Numbered from the stretch's first letter, positions 23,700 through 34,960 are shown. The stretch: 64,000 nucleotides of DNA from Talpa occidentalis (GCF_014898055.3 NW_023603184.1:113202615-113266614); one strand, 5' to 3'. Program-made: numbers and translations. The notes: generated from the sequence alone by a model not told the origin.

Positions 23700-26060
23700 A
23701 AACAGTAATCTGATTCAAAGAGAGTCTGTCATTATCTAAAAACTTAACATCTCAAAGCAATAGAGCTGGAAAAAAAAATCTTCTGAACTAAGTACCAAAT
23801 ATAAGTTCTAAATATAAAATATTTTCAGTGTTGTCTATGGAAACCACTCCAAAGCAATGGAAGCATGAAATAGAACCAAAGAAGTGGAAGTGTTCTGTTA
23901 CCACCCTGTACCAATCCTACTCAAACAGTCATTTTTGTTTACTATTTTAGGCTTAGTTATAAGGCTTTAACAGATATTTTGAAGAAAGCTCTGGAACTTA
24001 AAAAGATCTGGTATAAATACCCATTCACAGGTGAGACTGAGTCCTGGGAAACTGAGTTAACATAAGAGTTTGAAAAAATCAGGGCTGCAACAATCCTGTA
24101 CCCAAGTTTTCCTCATTCCAGGCCTAATTTCTGTGTGCAGAACTGTTCAATAATGGCATAATGCTTGAATAAGATTTGTGTTGCCTTTTCAAAAGATCCA
24201 ATTATTACTTCAGATTTAAACAATAACCATATTCTCAATTTCTTACAAATTTTTTTAAAATTTTAAAAATAATTCAGATGGCTGAAAATACACTTATAGT
24301 TGAAGTTTTCTCATTTTTTCATAAAGAAAACTAACTATAGTCACATTGCTAGAGCAGTTTTGAAGACTTGATTACAATTTGCTATTTTTAAGTATTTCCT
24401 TAAATAGATTATATAATCTAAATTTTCTGCACACTATTTCTCAATTTCTCTTCATGCTTCCATGGACAGATTCTTCAGTACACAGTGCACAAAGCTGAAT
24501 TGGTTTGTGATTGAAACAAATGAGAAACAAAATGCATGACCCTTGTGTATTCTACTAAGCTAACACAATGTATGAGTTTCTCGGCCAGGTTTAGATTAAC
24601 CACTGATTTGATGCACCAACTGGCCCATTTCTTGTAAATGAGTTTTCCTCTGTTCATTGTTTAGTAAGCTCCTTGTGAACAACATAACTCCTTAGGTTGA
24701 ATAAAAATCCCTTTAGGCCCTACAGCCTTGGAGGATTATCTGCTCAATAGTGATTTTTTTTTTTTAGAGATCTCTGACAACTTCATTTTGATATATTTAC
24801 CAATAAAGCATATTGCTAAACACCCAAAACACTTAAACATTTGTACTTCAAAGTCTTGAGTCTCAGAGAATCCCATCAGGAGTTTTGATGGCTATTTAAA
24901 AGATGAGCTATTTAATCCATTCCTTCATTTATTACAAAGAAGGTAAATTGAAGGAAGTGGGTATTCATGTGATCAAAAAGAGTTTTCAGCCCAAAGGAGC
25001 CATTGGTGTTTCCCATGATTCACTCTGTGCAAAAAATGCAGAAGGAGGACAAAGAGTTGTTCCAGCATGGGTGCCAGGCACCATCTGCACTGTCATGACT
25101 ATTTGCTGATAGTTGAGTATGGAAAACTAAAAAAATACATCATGTTTATAGGTTGCAATTATAGTCCATAAAATGTCATTTATAATACAACTGAACTTCT
25201 TGCTTTCTTATTTTAGTCAGTGATCCTTGTATCCTTAAAATTATTTAATATATAAATTCGGTATATTCAGACCTTGAAATTTATCTCAATCATTTGCAGT
25301 ATAACTTTGATCTAGGTCTCATAGGTATGTAAACATTAAATAATGTATTCAAGGTACAGTGCATGGCATATGTAGTATGTTAGCCAATGTTCTTTCTCAT
25401 TTAAGTTCATACAGCCTTGCTATATAAAATGTCATAAATTAATTCATTTTTAAAAAGTATTTGTTGAGTACATACTATCCAATTTTTCTGAAAGGCACTG
25501 GGCATAGAGTTTTATCCAAAACCAACAAATTTCCTGTTCTTATGAAATCTATACTTCTGTGGTAGACACAGAAAAGGAGTTGTTTTACTTTAACTAGGTC
25601 AGTTAGTAAAGACTTCTCTAAAAAGGTGAAGTAAAAAAAAAAAAAAATTCATGTGAAATTCTGGAAAGCAGCTTTCCAAATAAAGAGAATGGCTAATACA
25701 CAGACCTAAATAACACATGGGGAAGTACAGCCAAAATTCCTGATGTAGAGCAAAAATTTAACTAAGACTCTCCTATTTATAAACTGGTCGGGGTTGGGGA
25801 GCTCTTACAACCACTTACTGAATCTGTGGCTTATGCAACACTGTGTGATTTAGGAGGATGAGGACAGCCTGTTGATTATTGTTAAGTAGTGAGTCAAGCC
25901 ACTTACAGGTTGGGTGATTAAACTGCAATATCCCCAAGAAAACAAAAAAGGGAGTTCCAAACTATAATATAAAGCTAGTTCCTTTCTTTGAGATCAAAGT
26001 AACAGCAAAAAAAAAAAAAAGTAAAAGTGTTTACAAACCACTCTGCATAATGATGCACAT
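23700..26060. other. Intergenic DNA, mostly unrecognised
   Basis: Contains one old LINE-like piece at 25440-25640 and poly(A) runs near 25635 and 26010. No gene is visible. The small plus-strand frame at 24903-25109 has no domain signature. Confidence 0.4.
25440..25640 (-). mobile_element. Ancient LINE 3' relic, antisense
   Basis: 'gtatttgttgagtacatact', 'ggcactgggcatagagtttt' and 'ttcctgttcttatgaaatct' follow the pattern TATTTATTGAGTGCCTACTATGTGCCAGGCACTG of an old LINE 3' end read in reverse. Confidence 0.6.
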
Positions 26061-26061
26061 T

Positions 26062-27136
26062 TAGGCGAAACACTACGGGATTTGCACATCAAAGACATCT
26101 TTACAGACACATCACCCAAAGCAGTGATAGTGAAGGCAAAGATCAACAGCTGGGACTACATCAAATTAAAGAGCTTCTGCACAGCAAAAGAGACAATAAC
26201 ACAAACAAAGAGAAACCCCACCAACTGGGAGAACATTTTTGCACCCAACACTAATGATAAAGGACTGATCACAAAAATCTGCAAAGAGCTGATGAGACTC
26301 AGCAACAACAAAGAAAATAATCCAGTCAAAAAATGGGCAGAAGAGCTAAAAAGAAACTTCTCTGAAGAGGAAATGCAAATGGCCAACAGACATATGAAAA
26401 AATGTTCAACATCACTTGTCATCAGGGAAATGCAAATCAAAACTACCATGAGATACCATCTCACACCAGTGAGAATGGCACATATTAAAAAAAACTAGCA
26501 ACAACAAATGTTGGCGAGGGTGTGGAGAAAAAGGAACTCTTCTGCACTGTTGGTGGGAGTGCAAACTGGTCCAACCACTATGGAGAGCTGTGTGGAGATT
26601 TCTGGACCTACTAAACATAGAGCTTCCATATGATCCAGCAATTCCACTCCTAGGTATTTACCCAAAGGACACAGAAACATCAATTTCAAAGAGCACCTGC
26701 ACCCATATGTTTATAGCAGCACTGTTTACAATAGCTAAGCTTTGGAAACAACCCAAATGCCCAAAAATAGATGACTGGATCAAGAAGATGTGGTACATAT
26801 ATACCATGGAATATTACTCAGCATTCAAAAAAGATAAACACATGCAATTTGCAGCAACATGGATGGCGCTGGAAGGGATCATGCTCAGCGAAATAAGCCA
26901 AAAAGAAAAAGAAAAATACCGGATGGTCTCACTCATAGCAGGAATCTAGAAAACTTAAATAAGGGACCAGGAAAATGAATATAAGAAAGTGAAAATCAAA
27001 ATCAACAAAAAACTATGAACCAGAGACACTTTTTGGGGGGTGGGGGGGGGGAGGGGAAGGACGGGGGTCAGAATGGGGCGTTTGCAATTGTATGGGGGAA
27101 TATAAAAATAAAATTTATTATTTAAAAAAAAAAAAA
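26062..27136 (+). mobile_element. L1: 5'-truncated young LINE-1, close relative of the full-length copy
   Basis: Begins at TAGGCGAAACACTACGGG, matching the full-length copy from about 19556, and runs through the ORF2 C-terminus, 3' UTR and poly(A). By eye it differs from that copy by only about a dozen changes over 1.07 kb. It has the same eight-A run and TAG (26496-26498) before the cysteine-rich domain, but retains the G lost in the longer copy. The 3' UTR G tract at 27035-27066 is even more G-rich. I could not find convincing target repeats. Confidence 0.93.
26082..26949 (+). pseudogene. ORF2 (L1): LINE-1 ORF2p C-terminal fragment
   Basis: Residual ORF2 C-terminus in two frames. 26082-26498 ends at TAG after the [24 protein letters not shown] block. 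Then, one frame over, comes the cysteine-rich region and the terminal WKQPKCP...WIKKMWYIYTMEYYSAFKK block, ending at 26949. The single extra A at 26487-26494 explains the break. No promoter, endonuclease or reverse-transcriptase core is present, so it is a dead fragment. Confidence 0.92.
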
Positions 27137-27227
27137 AGACTTGAGAATAGAATGTTACTGTTACAAAATCCTGACAAAGTAAAAATAAAGTAGTAATAAA
27201 AATAAAAAAAAATAAAAAATAAAAATA
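27137..27227 (+). other. A-rich segment between L1 tail and SINE
   Basis: Starts GACTTGAGAATAGAATG and then becomes a run of AAAATA units. It is either original flanking DNA or a short 3' transduction carried with the L1, the second A-rich stretch then being the true tail. Confidence 0.4.
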
Positions 27228-27245
27228 AAAATAAAAGACAATGTC

Positions 27246-27572
27246 GGGCCTCCCCGGTGGCACAGCAGTTGAGCGCTGGGTTGCAAAGCTGCCCACAGCC
27301 TCTGCGGCACTGGTTCAATCCCCGGCTGCTCCCCAGCCACCAGAGGAGGGTCCCACATGGTGCGCAGACCTCTCCTGCCACCCGCTGCTCCCTCAGCAGT
27401 GTACTTCGGTCCTTCTGCCTGCTCTGCTCCCCGCTCTGGCTCTGGTGAATTCTCTCGCCCTCCCGCACTTCTGACTATACCCAGTGCATGTATAAACAAA
27501 CAAACAAACAAATAAATAAATAAAACATGCCTCTATTAAAAAAAAAAATTTTTAAAAAAAATTTAAAAAAAT
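27246..27572 (+). mobile_element. Young SINE, tail-extended subfamily, 18-bp target repeats
   Basis: Head GGGCCTCCCCGGTGGCACAG, B box GGTTCAATCCCC, full body, then GCATGTATAAACAAACAAAC, (AAAT)n and the extra ACATGCCTCTATTAAA block before the final A-rich tail. Target repeats AAAATAAAAGACAATGTC lie at 27228-27245 and 27573-27590 and are identical. Confidence 0.95.
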
Positions 27573-27669
27573 AAAATAAAAGACAATGTCATTTAAAAGC
27601 ATCTCTCTCTCCTTTGCTCACTCTGGGGGAGGTTTGCTACCAGGTGAGAAGCCTGTGGAAAGGTTACAA

Positions 27670-27860
27670 GTTGAGGCACTAAAGCCTGCTGACAACACCC
27701 CCAGGCAAGCCTTCAGAGACTGCAACTCCTGCCACTTCCTTTAAAGCAGCTTCATGAAAGACCTGAGCAAGAACCACCCAGCTAAACCATTCCAGGATTG
27801 CTGATCCTAAATAATTGTGAAAAAAAACTGCACCAGTCTTTCGAGCTGTGCCAGGAAATG
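27670..27860 (+). mobile_element. Probable MaLR (MLT1/MST-like) LTR 3' fragment
   Basis: 'gcttcatgaaagacctgagc', 'aagaaccacccagctaaacc' and 'ttgctgatcctaaataattg' follow the order of the 3' part of MaLR LTRs (family pattern: ccacccagctaagcc, then tcctgacccacagaaactgtg). Diverged. The overlapping minus-strand open frame is not gene-like. Confidence 0.5.
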
Positions 27861-28604
27861 TTTCTCCAGAGTTATAAAAGTTTGTAAGTGAAGCATGTTT
27901 ATTATTTAGAACAAAGGCCAAAACTGCCAGCATACAGGTGGACAGGAGGCTCCTTAATGAAGAGTCCAGACTCAGCACAATTTTCCCTTTTTCCAGATTC
28001 TCATCGTTATCATAGATATTCAGTGTTGGATAAATTATAAACACTTCCATTCATGTTCAAAAATCCTCATGGCCCAGATTAATGAGATTGATCTTCAGCA
28101 CGTGAGATGACCTGCCTCAGGGCTCCCTTCTAACATCACCCGCCATTATCTATCATCTTTCCTTCCTGCTCACTCCATCTAACTGTTTTCAATTCTGGCC
28201 AAGGAGCTCCATGAAAAAAAAAAAAAAATACACACACACATAATCTTGAGACCCACAGTCACCGCCACACAATGGTAGATGGGGTTGTCTTTACAGAAAT
28301 AATCATTATGTCAAACCCAGCATTTCTCCACCATCAATAACTTTGATACTTGCCAACTTGTCTGCTTATAAAATTCAGAAACACACACCTCTCAAAGTCT
28401 CCTCATACCTATGTCACAGTTACACGTTTTATAAAAAAAGAAAACTGAGCACATTACGCTGTCTCTCTCTGTCTCTCTGAGTTATAGTTTCATCTGCAAA
28501 ATTAGAACTTCTTTTGAATAGCTACACAACTGTTTCTCTCCCACCTGATTAACAGACATACATTTAAATACGACTTCCCTGGGAAGCTATGATTTATTAA
28601 AAGC

Positions 28605-28790
28605 CAAGATTTATTGAGAGTTGCATGTCACTTTTCTTTCATCAACTCACTGAGTTAGCCTCATTATCCCCACTTTTAAAAATAAAGAAATTGAGCCTCC
28701 TAGAGGTTAAGTGACCTCCAGCTGCACAGCTACTAAAGCGCAGAGGTGGTATTTAATCCACAACTCTTTACACCTGTGACATCATCATGA
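28605..28790 (-). mobile_element. MIR SINE relic
   Basis: Read on the minus strand. The plus strand shows 'cattatccccacttttaaaa', 'aaattgagcctcctagaggttaagtgacc' and 'gcacagctactaaagcgcag', the reverse complement of the MIR core. Confidence 0.8.
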
Positions 28791-28849
28791 TGGTAACAGG
28801 GGGTTCCCAAATTAAGTCCCCCTTACAAGACTAACCAGCAATCATACAT

Positions 28850-30115
28850 AGACAACATTGTGAACAAGCCAGAACCCAGGGTGAGGATGATGCAACCCCC
28901 ACCACCTGCCCAGCCCCCACATACACTCCAGAGACCAAGAAAGGGTGAGGTTAAAATCTGACCACATCTCTAATTCATAGTTCTGTCCAACTCCTGAGAA
29001 CAGGCTCACGCTCCCTCCCTCTGGGAGGCCTGGTCACAGACGCCAGGGCAACTGAGCAGCACATCTGATGGCCTGAGCAATGAGCCAAGCTAGCAGCCTT
29101 GTCAACAGTTGGGGACAGCCCCTGGCTCCGTTTAACAGTGGCCCAGAGCAGCCCAGGACTCCAGCCTACAACCACACCTAGGACTGCACATCATACAACC
29201 TGGCCCAGTGGATGAAAACAAATCTGAGTCCTCACCTGGGCAGGGAACCCAGTCAAAGAACCTGCCCAAAAGGCACAATATAGTCTACAACCATGCCAGA
29301 CAATCAAGCTGGAAAAAACAACCATGCCTGCCCCTGCATAGAGCACAGTCTCCAGCCTCACCCAACAGTAGGATACAGCTAACTGGAGGCCCCACCAACC
29401 TCATCCACGAGCAGGGCACAGCCTATGGCCTACCTGATCTGGAAGCCCAGACTACGGTCATGCTCAACTTCAACGCGCAGCGGTGACTCCCACTTAGGAC
29501 GCCAAAAGGGCCTGAGGCCACGCAAAAAGCTAGGCCTGGTTTATGCAGGCGCCTAAAGCCAGAGCCCCTGGTGGCATTACCCAATCAGGAAAGATTGAGG
29601 CCCCACCCAAACAGACCCAAACAGGGGTGATTGCCGGAGCACAGCACTAAATTCCACCAGATCTGCGAAATCTACCTGCCTGCAAGTGACATTGCGCATT
29701 TATCACATTAGGGGACTAAGCCAAGCCAGAGGTGATTGTGAAGCCCAACCAGTGCTCCCAATCTGACCTCGGGACCTAGCCCACCGCCCCACTTGACCAG
29801 GGAGCTCACACCCGGCAATGAGAAACTGCCGAGTGCTGCCAGCAGATTCACCTAATCAGGCAGTCCAGACTAGGCAGCCAGGCCCCACCTCAGAGCTTAG
29901 TTCTCTCCCCAAGGAGAGACCAGGATAGTAAGCCCCACCTACATGAGATGCTACCAACTAACTCGTCCAGTATCCTGAACTGAGTTGATGGTTAAGGTCT
30001 TCCCCCACTGATGAGAAACTGTAAAATCTGGAGAGGAGATTTCAGAAGATACCAACATAACGAGTGTTTTATTAAAGATAGCACCATAAGAAGGGGAGGT
30101 ATCCATGTTCCTTGC
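28850..30115 (-). mobile_element. Probable LTR-derived GC-rich element
   Basis: This GC-rich 1.2-kb block is unlike its AT-rich flanks and has recurring CCCACC-rich and CCAGGCAGTC-like units. On the minus strand CTTTAATAAAACACTCG near 30068-30085 looks like an LTR polyadenylation signal followed by U5. No retroviral protein frame is visible. The family is unknown to me and the left border is approximate. Short open frames across it (for example 29208-29486) are composition artefacts. Confidence 0.4.
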
Positions 30116-30149
30116 CCCCTCTTAATGAAGGCGAACTAAGCAGCCAGAT

Positions 30150-31110
30150 GAGGCTACATAACAGGTGTAGGGGCAGGAAGAGCACAGAGCAGGATCTCTA
30201 TGATTCCAGCAGACAGGGTAAAGGAGTCCTGGAGGCCTGGGTGGGTTTTGCAGGCTTTTGTTGGGATTTACCAGGTACACGGCAGGCAGGGTGAGGGATT
30301 GCGGGGGGCGGCAGGAAGCTGGCAGGCCTCCCAGTCCCCAGCGAATCTTCACTCTTTCTGGGCTCTCTGACGTTTGTTCTCTCTGGCGTTTGCTTCTCTG
30401 CTCCTTTCAGTCTGACTCTTTTGCTTGTTGGCGTCCCAGTGATGCTGCCCTTATAAGCCCAGTCTCTCAGCCCAGGTGTAAGGTCAGGAATAGACACGGT
30501 GCAGGTTTCCTATGATCCAGCAGACCAGGTAAAGGAGGAGTCAGAGCCCTCAATGGCTTTTTGCAGGCTTTTATTGGGGTTTACCAGGTACACAGAAGGC
30601 AGGGTACCAGGTACACAGTAGGCCTCCCAGCCCCCAGCAAGTCTTCACTCTATCTGGGCTCTCCAGTCTTCTCTCTCTTTCTCTCTCGGCTTCTGCGGCT
30701 GCTGGCATCCCTGTGACGCCGTCCTTAAAAGCCCAGTGTTAGCCCAGGTGAATCCCATCTACCTATGCCTACACCCTATTCCAGGTGTCCGCCATCAGGC
30801 ATGCATTCAGGACTGCAAGGATCCATCATTTATCCTGATGGTGGGAGGGCAGAAAAGCCTGACATTTTTTCCTTACCCTACACCAGGTTTGCCCACGTAT
30901 GTATACCCACCCTACTCTGGATGCCCGCCATCACGCATGCATTCAGGACCACAGGGTTCCATCATCAGTCCTAATGGTGGGAGGGCAACAGGCAACCCTA
31001 CAACAGGGAAGACAGGTGTGCTCAACGAGAGACACCTGGAAAAAGGCTCCTTTGCTTCTTCGCTTTGGACTTGCACCAGGATCTTGGAGGAGAGATAGAC
31101 AGGAAGGATG
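30150..31110 (-). mobile_element. LTR-like element with duplicated promoter/poly(A) block and duplicated upstream repeats
   Basis: On the minus strand there are two related blocks of about 260-280 bp (30493-30752 and 30196-30478). Each has a TATA-like site (GGGCTTTTAAGGAC near 30721-30733; GGGCTTATAAGGGC near 30449-30459), then a CCCAGATAGAGTGAAGA-type stretch and a polyadenylation-like site (AATAAAAGCC at 30566-30575; AACAAAAGCC in the other). Upstream lie two diverged direct repeats of about 130 bp (around 30757-30865 and 30890-30995), both containing CGCATGCATTCAGGA-type sequence. The layout suggests U3 repeats, core promoter, R and U5. Exact ends and target repeats were not found. Confidence 0.55.
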
Positions 31111-31300
31111 AAGTGGCAGCCATTATCTTGATTTGTTCTCTGATTTTGGTCCTGGTTTTCTGGGACCTGCTCCTGAACCTCTTTCCTATGGTTCCTCACC
31201 AGAAGATTCCTTAGATATGTGGCAAGCTTTCAGGCCTCAGTGGTCTATTTCTGTAGGAGGGGAGGGATAAATTTGGGAAGCCTCTATAATCCGAGAGACT
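31110..31300 (+). mobile_element. Segment homologous to the LTR-like elements at 47.6 and 51.7 kb
   Basis: Plus-strand 'gtggcagccattatcttgat' and 'ccagaagattccttagatat', then 'gtggcaagctttcaggcctc', align in order with the minus strand of the elements at 47628-48236 and 51728-52333, at perhaps 75% by eye. It touches the duplicated LTR block to its left and may be part of the same mosaic. Confidence 0.55.
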
Positions 31301-31566
31301 TGTGCAACACCCATGAGAGAGAGCAAAGGGAACAAAATGAGCAATTTTTCCTCTGATCTCTGAGTTTCCTTTAAATGATGTAGCCACTGTCATTATAAAA
31401 GGAATTAGAGACTTGCAGGGAACTCAAGGAAGGAACTTTAACAAAAAAATAAAATAAGAGTTATAAAGAATCATGTGAACATGACACCAAATAAAACAAA
31501 TGAAGCTCCAATAACTGACCCTAAAGAAATGGAGCTCTATGAGGTTCCTTAAAAATTTAAAAATAA

Positions 31567-31831
31567 GGGCCTCCTCAGTGGCGCAGCGGTTGAGTGCTGG
31601 GTTGCAAAGCTGCCCGCAGCCTCTGCAGCGCCAGTTCGATCCCCGGTCTCCAGGCGAGGGTCCCACATGGCGCGCAGACCTCTCCTGCTGCCCACAGCTC
31701 CCCTCAGCAGTGTACTTCATCAGTCTGCCTGCTCTGCTCTCCGCTATGGCTCTGGTGAATTCTCTCACCCTCCCAACTTCTGACTGTACCCAGTGCTTAT
31801 ATAAATAAATTAATTTTTAAAAAAAAGGAAA
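31567..31831 (+). mobile_element. Young tRNA-derived SINE with 16-bp target repeats
   Basis: Head GGGCCTCCTCAGTGGCGCAG, A box TGGCGCAGCGG, B box AGTTCGATCCCC, body and ATAAATAAATTAATTT tail. Identical flanks AAAAATTTAAAAATAA at 31551-31566 and 31832-31847. Confidence 0.95.
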
Positions 31832-32032
31832 AAAAATTTAAAAATAAAATGACATAAACTCCAGCAATTCCACTTCTGAGTATATCTCTAAAGGAAATGA
31901 AATCATTATCTTAAAGACATATCTGCAAACCTTTGTTCAGCACATTGTTTACAATAGCCAAGATGTGGAAACAAATGTTAATCAACAGATGTATAAAGAA
32001 AATGTGAAATATATTTATATAAATATGTACTA

Positions 32033-32290
32033 GGGGCCTCCCTGGTGGTGCAAGGGGTTAGGATGCAACCTATGATGCAAGCCGCAGTCACTGCAGCATA
32101 AGTTCGTTCCCCGGCCAGGGAGTACCCACAAGGCACAACAGACCTCTCCTGACTCGCCCGCTGCTGCCCTCAGCAGTATATTTCAGTCAATCTGCCTGTT
32201 CTGTTCCCCACCCTGTCTCTGGTGAATCCTCTCACCCCCCCATGACTCTGGCCTGTATCCCAATTCTTGTATGCATAAATAAATAAAATA
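32033..32290 (+). mobile_element. tRNA-derived SINE, older subfamily, inside an L1 relic
   Basis: Head GGGGCCTCCCTGGTGGTGCAAGG, body with ACAGACCTCTCCTG, CAGCAGTATATTTCAG and CAATTCTTGTATGCATAAAT, running into ATAAAATATTT. It splits the L1 3' end between the 'gtgaaatatatttatata' and 'aatactattcagccag' sequences. Confidence 0.9.
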
Positions 32291-32292
32291 TT

Positions 32293-32333
<41 letters not shown>
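32291..32333. repeat. (TA)n(GA)n microsatellite at a SINE tail
   Basis: TATATA followed by pure GAGAGA, grown from the A/T-rich SINE tail. Confidence 0.93.
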
Positions 32334-32334
<1 letters not shown>

Positions 32335-32620
32335 ATAGAATACTATTCAGCCAGAAAAGAAGAAATTCCTGCCATTTGCAACAACATGGATAGACTTTGA
32401 GAGCATTATGCTAAGTGAAACAAGCCAGTTAGAGAAGAACAAACACTGCATGATCCCACATTTATGACCAAACTCATAGAGACAGAGCACAGGGCCAATA
32501 GAAAGAGAGAATGGGGAGGCATTGGTCAAAGGATACAAAGTTTCAGCTATGCAAAATAGATAAATTCTGAAAATCTGTAAAACAGAGGATCTACAGTTGA
32601 CAATATTGTATATTTCTAAG

Positions 32621-32998
32621 CCAAGCAGAAAGATATATACTGTATGATAACACTTATACGTGGAGTTTAAAAATTAAAAGTTGAATTCATAGAAACAGTA
32701 GAATGGTGACTGCTAGATGGGGAGAAAATAGGAACTTGGTAAAAGGGTACAAATATTCAATTATAAGATGAATCAGGTCTGAGGATCTATTGTATAAATG
32801 GTGATTATAGTTGATAATACTATATTATGTAATTGAACTTATGTTATTATTTTTTAAAGTCAATATTTGAAGTGATGGATGTGTTCATTTACTCAAAAGT
32901 AATATTCCTTTCACAATATATACTTAACTCATTGTGCTGTAAGCTTTAAATATCTTATAATTTTATTTCTTAATTATACATCAATAAAGTTGTGAGTG
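32621..32998 (+). mobile_element. Old LINE-1 3' UTR, second copy
   Basis: 'atgataacacttatacgtgg', 'cagtagaatggtgactgcta', 'gaggatctattgtataaatg' and 'aattatacatcaataaag' repeat L1 3'-end landmarks already passed in the preceding element, so this is a second L1 terminus placed head to tail. Confidence 0.75.
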
Positions 32999-32999
32999 A

Positions 33000-33727
33000 G
33001 GGACATTCAAGAATTAAAGAACAGAATTCTCAGATCAAAAGTTAAATTCAAATAGTAAGAGAAAACATACTAGACAAATTGCAGTGCCATTTCAAAGCTT
33101 CTGATAAAGAAATATCTTTGAAGAATTTAAAAAATTCATCCCTAATGAAATGGCAATTCAACCAAGAGTAAACTTGTCATCAGCCATTATAAACAACAGA
33201 ACTCAATGAATTAATATCAACAAGATACTGAGGAATGCTTACTAGGGAAAAATAACTTAATGCTATATTCAGCTATCATTTAAAGGGAAAGGCTAAATGA
33301 AGACAACTTCAAATATAGAAGAGTCAAACAGAGCTTACAATCTACAGACTTACACACACAAAAAAAAATACACACACAATTATGAAAGAAGCATGTAACT
33401 AATCAAGATTAATGGTGAAACCAAACAGAAAAGTCTGTTGAACAGGGCCTTAAATAAAAACAGCTCTGAATACAGAACATATTTTTTAATAGATGAACAA
33501 ATTATATGAGCTCCTGACTGTAATATCAAATGATTACTACTTGTGGTTTCTTTTTTTAAACTGAAACAAAAAGCCTTGATAATAATAAAATCATAAAAAT
33601 AAGTCTAAATCAATATTAACAATAACATAAATGGTTTAAAAAACAAATTATTAAATTTGATTTTAAAAATAAACTTAGTTATGACTACTCACAATAAAAG
33701 ATTGAAAATAATAGGATGATCAAAAAA
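33000..33727. other. AT-rich intergenic DNA, nothing recognised
   Basis: No supportable gene or transposon boundary. Confidence 0.4.
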
Positions 33728-33739
33728 ACAAAGGAACAT

Positions 33740-34010
33740 GTACCTCGGAGGGGCAAAGGGTTAAGATGCAACCTATGAAGCTATCCATCCACAGCCACTG
33801 CAGCACGAGTTTGATCCCCGGCCCACCAGGGAGTTACCCACATGGCACAGCAGACGTCTCCTGACTCGCACGCTGCTCCCTTCAGCAGTGTATTTCAGTC
33901 AAATCTGCTTGTTCTGTTCCCCACTCTGTTTCTGGTGAATCCTCTAAGACCCCTCACCTCTGGCCTGTACCCCAGCTCTTGTATGCATAAATAAATATGT
34001 TTTAAAAAAT
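33740..34010 (+). mobile_element. tRNA-derived SINE, older subfamily, 12-bp target repeats
   Basis: The head is damaged (CCTCGGAGGGGCAAAGGGTTAA, the A box mutated), but TATGAAGCTATCC, B box AGTTTGATCCCC, body and CTCTTGTATGCATAAATAAAT are clear. ACAAAGGAACAT flanks it at 33728-33739 and 34011-34022. Confidence 0.92.
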
Positions 34011-34022
34011 ACAAAGGAACAT

Positions 34023-34960
34023 ACTAATGAAGTATAAGTTGATATAACAATATCAATGTCACGTAAAGTAAAATATGAGACAAAATTTAATAAGGATAAC
34101 CAATAAAAGGAACACAACAACATGGGTATAAAAATATTTTAAACATGAATTTCTATGCTTCTGTATACAACAGAATAGTTTAGCCTATGCTACATTAGTA
34201 AATTATCCTGGTTTTATAGCATAAACGTTTATTTCTCACTCCCATTCAGTCCTAGGCAAAGTTCATAAGTCTGCAGACCATTAAGTCATTCATGTGACTC
34301 AGAAATCCTGGCTTTTTCCATCCTCAATCATGATGATGGCTCAATCATCTCAACAAGCAAAAATATTGGTTGTCAATACAAGGAACAAATGAGTTGAGTA
34401 ATGTGAAGGGTTCCTCAGTACTTCAGCCCAGTAGTAGTGACACACTCAACTTCCATTAATAGACAGTCAGTCAAAATTTGTCACACAGCCCAATTTCTAG
34501 GAGCCTGGCAGGTATGATGAAATACATGAATATTCAATGAGAAATAAATGTTTTGTCAAAGTAATTAACAAAATATTGTTAAAATTCATAATGTAAAATT
34601 AAACAATATTGTAAAAGAATTAACCAAAAAATGAGTTTTCATTCACTTCTATTTGTGAAGGAGTGATCAAACAAAAATGATATACTATATCATTTGATAT
34701 ACAATGATAGTATATATTGTCTTCAGACATAGAGATCTGTAATGAAATGTTTTCTTAAATATGCAGGAATGCTGAACACCATCTTCAGAACAGTGTGTTG
34801 CTTCTCAGGAGGAAATTAAGTCAGAATTAGACAAGTATACCCAAAAGCCTTCAGCATTATTTGTTATATTTATTCTTGAAAAAAATCTTAATGTAGAAAA
34901 TGATGATAGTTGTTCAAGTTTAGTGACACTAATTTTTATATGGAAATTTTGTATGGAAAT
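34023..34960. other. AT-rich intergenic DNA, nothing recognised
   Basis: No supportable gene or transposon. Confidence 0.4.

Larger units (their letters stand above)
31850..32620 (+). mobile_element. Old LINE-1 3' end, first copy
   Basis: 'ccagcaattccacttctgag' near 31861, 'gtttacaatagccaagatgtgg' near 31947, then after the inserted SINE 'gccatttgcaacaacatgga' near 32371, 'gtgaaacaagccagttagag' and 'tgcatgatcccacatttatg'. This is the standard order from the ORF2 C-terminus into the 3' UTR. All frames are broken. Confidence 0.85.

Noticed and set aside
28850..30115. A host exon or CpG-island promoter in the GC-rich block
   Set aside because: No splice-bounded open frame, no conserved peptide, and an internally repetitive LTR-like composition on an otherwise empty background.
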